A stretch of 64,000 nt of DNA from Pseudoclavibacter sp. CFCC 11306 (GTDB lineage Bacteria > Actinomycetota > Actinomycetes > Actinomycetales > Microbacteriaceae), in assembly GCF_008831235.1 (NCBI RefSeq), contig NZ_WBKF01000001.1, forward strand, positions 620,001-684,000, read 5' to 3'. This document shows positions 63,626 through 64,000 of the stretch, one piece after another. A model generated the notes under the pieces. The model was not told the DNA's origin. It searched no databases and worked only from the letters and a program-made list of their open reading frames with translations. The position numbers and the translations under genes are program-made. Position 1 is the stretch's first letter; every line of letters starts with the position of its first letter.

Positions 63626-64000
63626 TCAGTCGCGCGTGAGCTTGCGGTAGGTCACGCGGTGCGGGCGAGCGGCATCCTCGCCGAGGCGCTCGACCTTGTT
63701 CTTCTCGTACGCGTCGAAGTTGCCCTCGAACCAGTACCATTTGGCCGGGTTCTCATCGTCACCCTCGTACGCGAGAATGTGCGTCGCGATTCGGTCGAGG
63801 AACCACCGGTCGTGGGTGATGACCACGGCACAGCCGGGAAAGTCGAGCAGTGCGTTCTCGAGGCTGGACAGCGTCTCCACGTCCAGGTCGTTGGTCGGCT
63901 CATCGAGCAGCAACAGGTTGCCGCCCTGCTTCAGGGTCAGCGCAAGGTTCAACCGGTTACGCTCACCGCCCGAGAGCACTCCCGCAGGCTTCTGCTGATC
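63626..64000 (-). CDS. ettA: Energy-dependent translational throttle protein EttA, C-terminal part (cut by window edge)
   Basis: The visible 124 residues are the end of the second ABC domain of an ABC-F ATPase. They include [20 protein letters not shown] (ABC signature), [17 protein letters not shown] (Walker B), [20 protein letters not shown] and the EttA-type ending [14 protein letters not shown] ... [10 protein letters not shown]. EttA gates ribosomes in response to the ATP/ADP ratio. The rest of the gene lies beyond the right edge. Confidence 0.92.
   Translation of the reverse strand, partial: DQQKPAGVLSGGERNRLNLALTLKQGGNLLLLDEPTNDLDVETLSSLENALLDFPGCAVVITHDRWFLDRIATHILAYEGDDENPAKWYWFEGNFDAYEKNKVERLGEDAARPHRVTYRKLTRD

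Overview
The window is a dense, high-GC chromosomal segment of an actinobacterium, most likely a member of the Microbacteriaceae. The evidence is the gene content and order (rne-rplU-rpmA-obgE-proB ... proA-nadD-rsfS; ileS-folC-DUF4233-ndk; tig / clpP1-clpP2-clpX), a T-box in front of ileS, TANNNT-type -10 boxes with several apparently leaderless starts, and an actinobacterial LexA box. The family assignment is inference from synteny and protein style. Nothing in the window looks like a plasmid, prophage, insertion sequence or CRISPR array. Both edges cut genes: a TetR regulator on the left and an EttA-type ABC-F ATPase on the right.

Left part (1-13.3 kb) is metabolic and mixed: TetR regulator, lipoprotein, PfkB kinase overlapping surE, photolyase, threonine synthase, a MetE-like methyltransferase, pabB-pabC, an aldehyde dehydrogenase, and an SDR oxidoreductase followed by a MerR regulator. 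The SDR promoter has the 19-bp spacer and central palindrome typical of MerR targets. The 13.8-26.8 kb stretch is one long minus-strand run: rne, rplU, rpmA, obgE, proB, a two-component system, proA, a small membrane protein, nadD, an A/P-rich anchored protein, rsfS, a PGPGW membrane protein and tRNA-Ala. Unusually, the response regulator and kinase sit between proB and proA.

The middle (27-43 kb) holds a VKOR-type disulfide enzyme, ndk, a DUF4233 protein, folC, ileS with its T-box leader, a flavin-binding split-barrel protein, a secreted coiled-coil/transglycosylase-like protein, a fused FAD/Fe-S dehydrogenase, an L,D-transpeptidase and valS. At 43.4-44.7 kb are two unrecognised, visibly AT-richer exported proteins. 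They are followed by a radical-SAM gene of the Rv2578c/SplB type under a near-perfect SOS box, then an MFS transporter and a small operon with an alpha/beta hydrolase.

The right part (48.5-64 kb) carries the protein quality-control block (clpX, clpP2, clpP1, tig), tRNA-Pro and tRNA-Gly, several small membrane or stress proteins, dps, rpiB, a pepN-mscS-truncated haemoglobin operon, tesB and the ettA fragment. Three intergenic regions here (about 54.08-54.32, 55.96-56.16 and 63.07-63.43 kb) are filled with short degenerate repeats that no gene explains. The last two, with cores in both orientations, are the least understood structures in the window.
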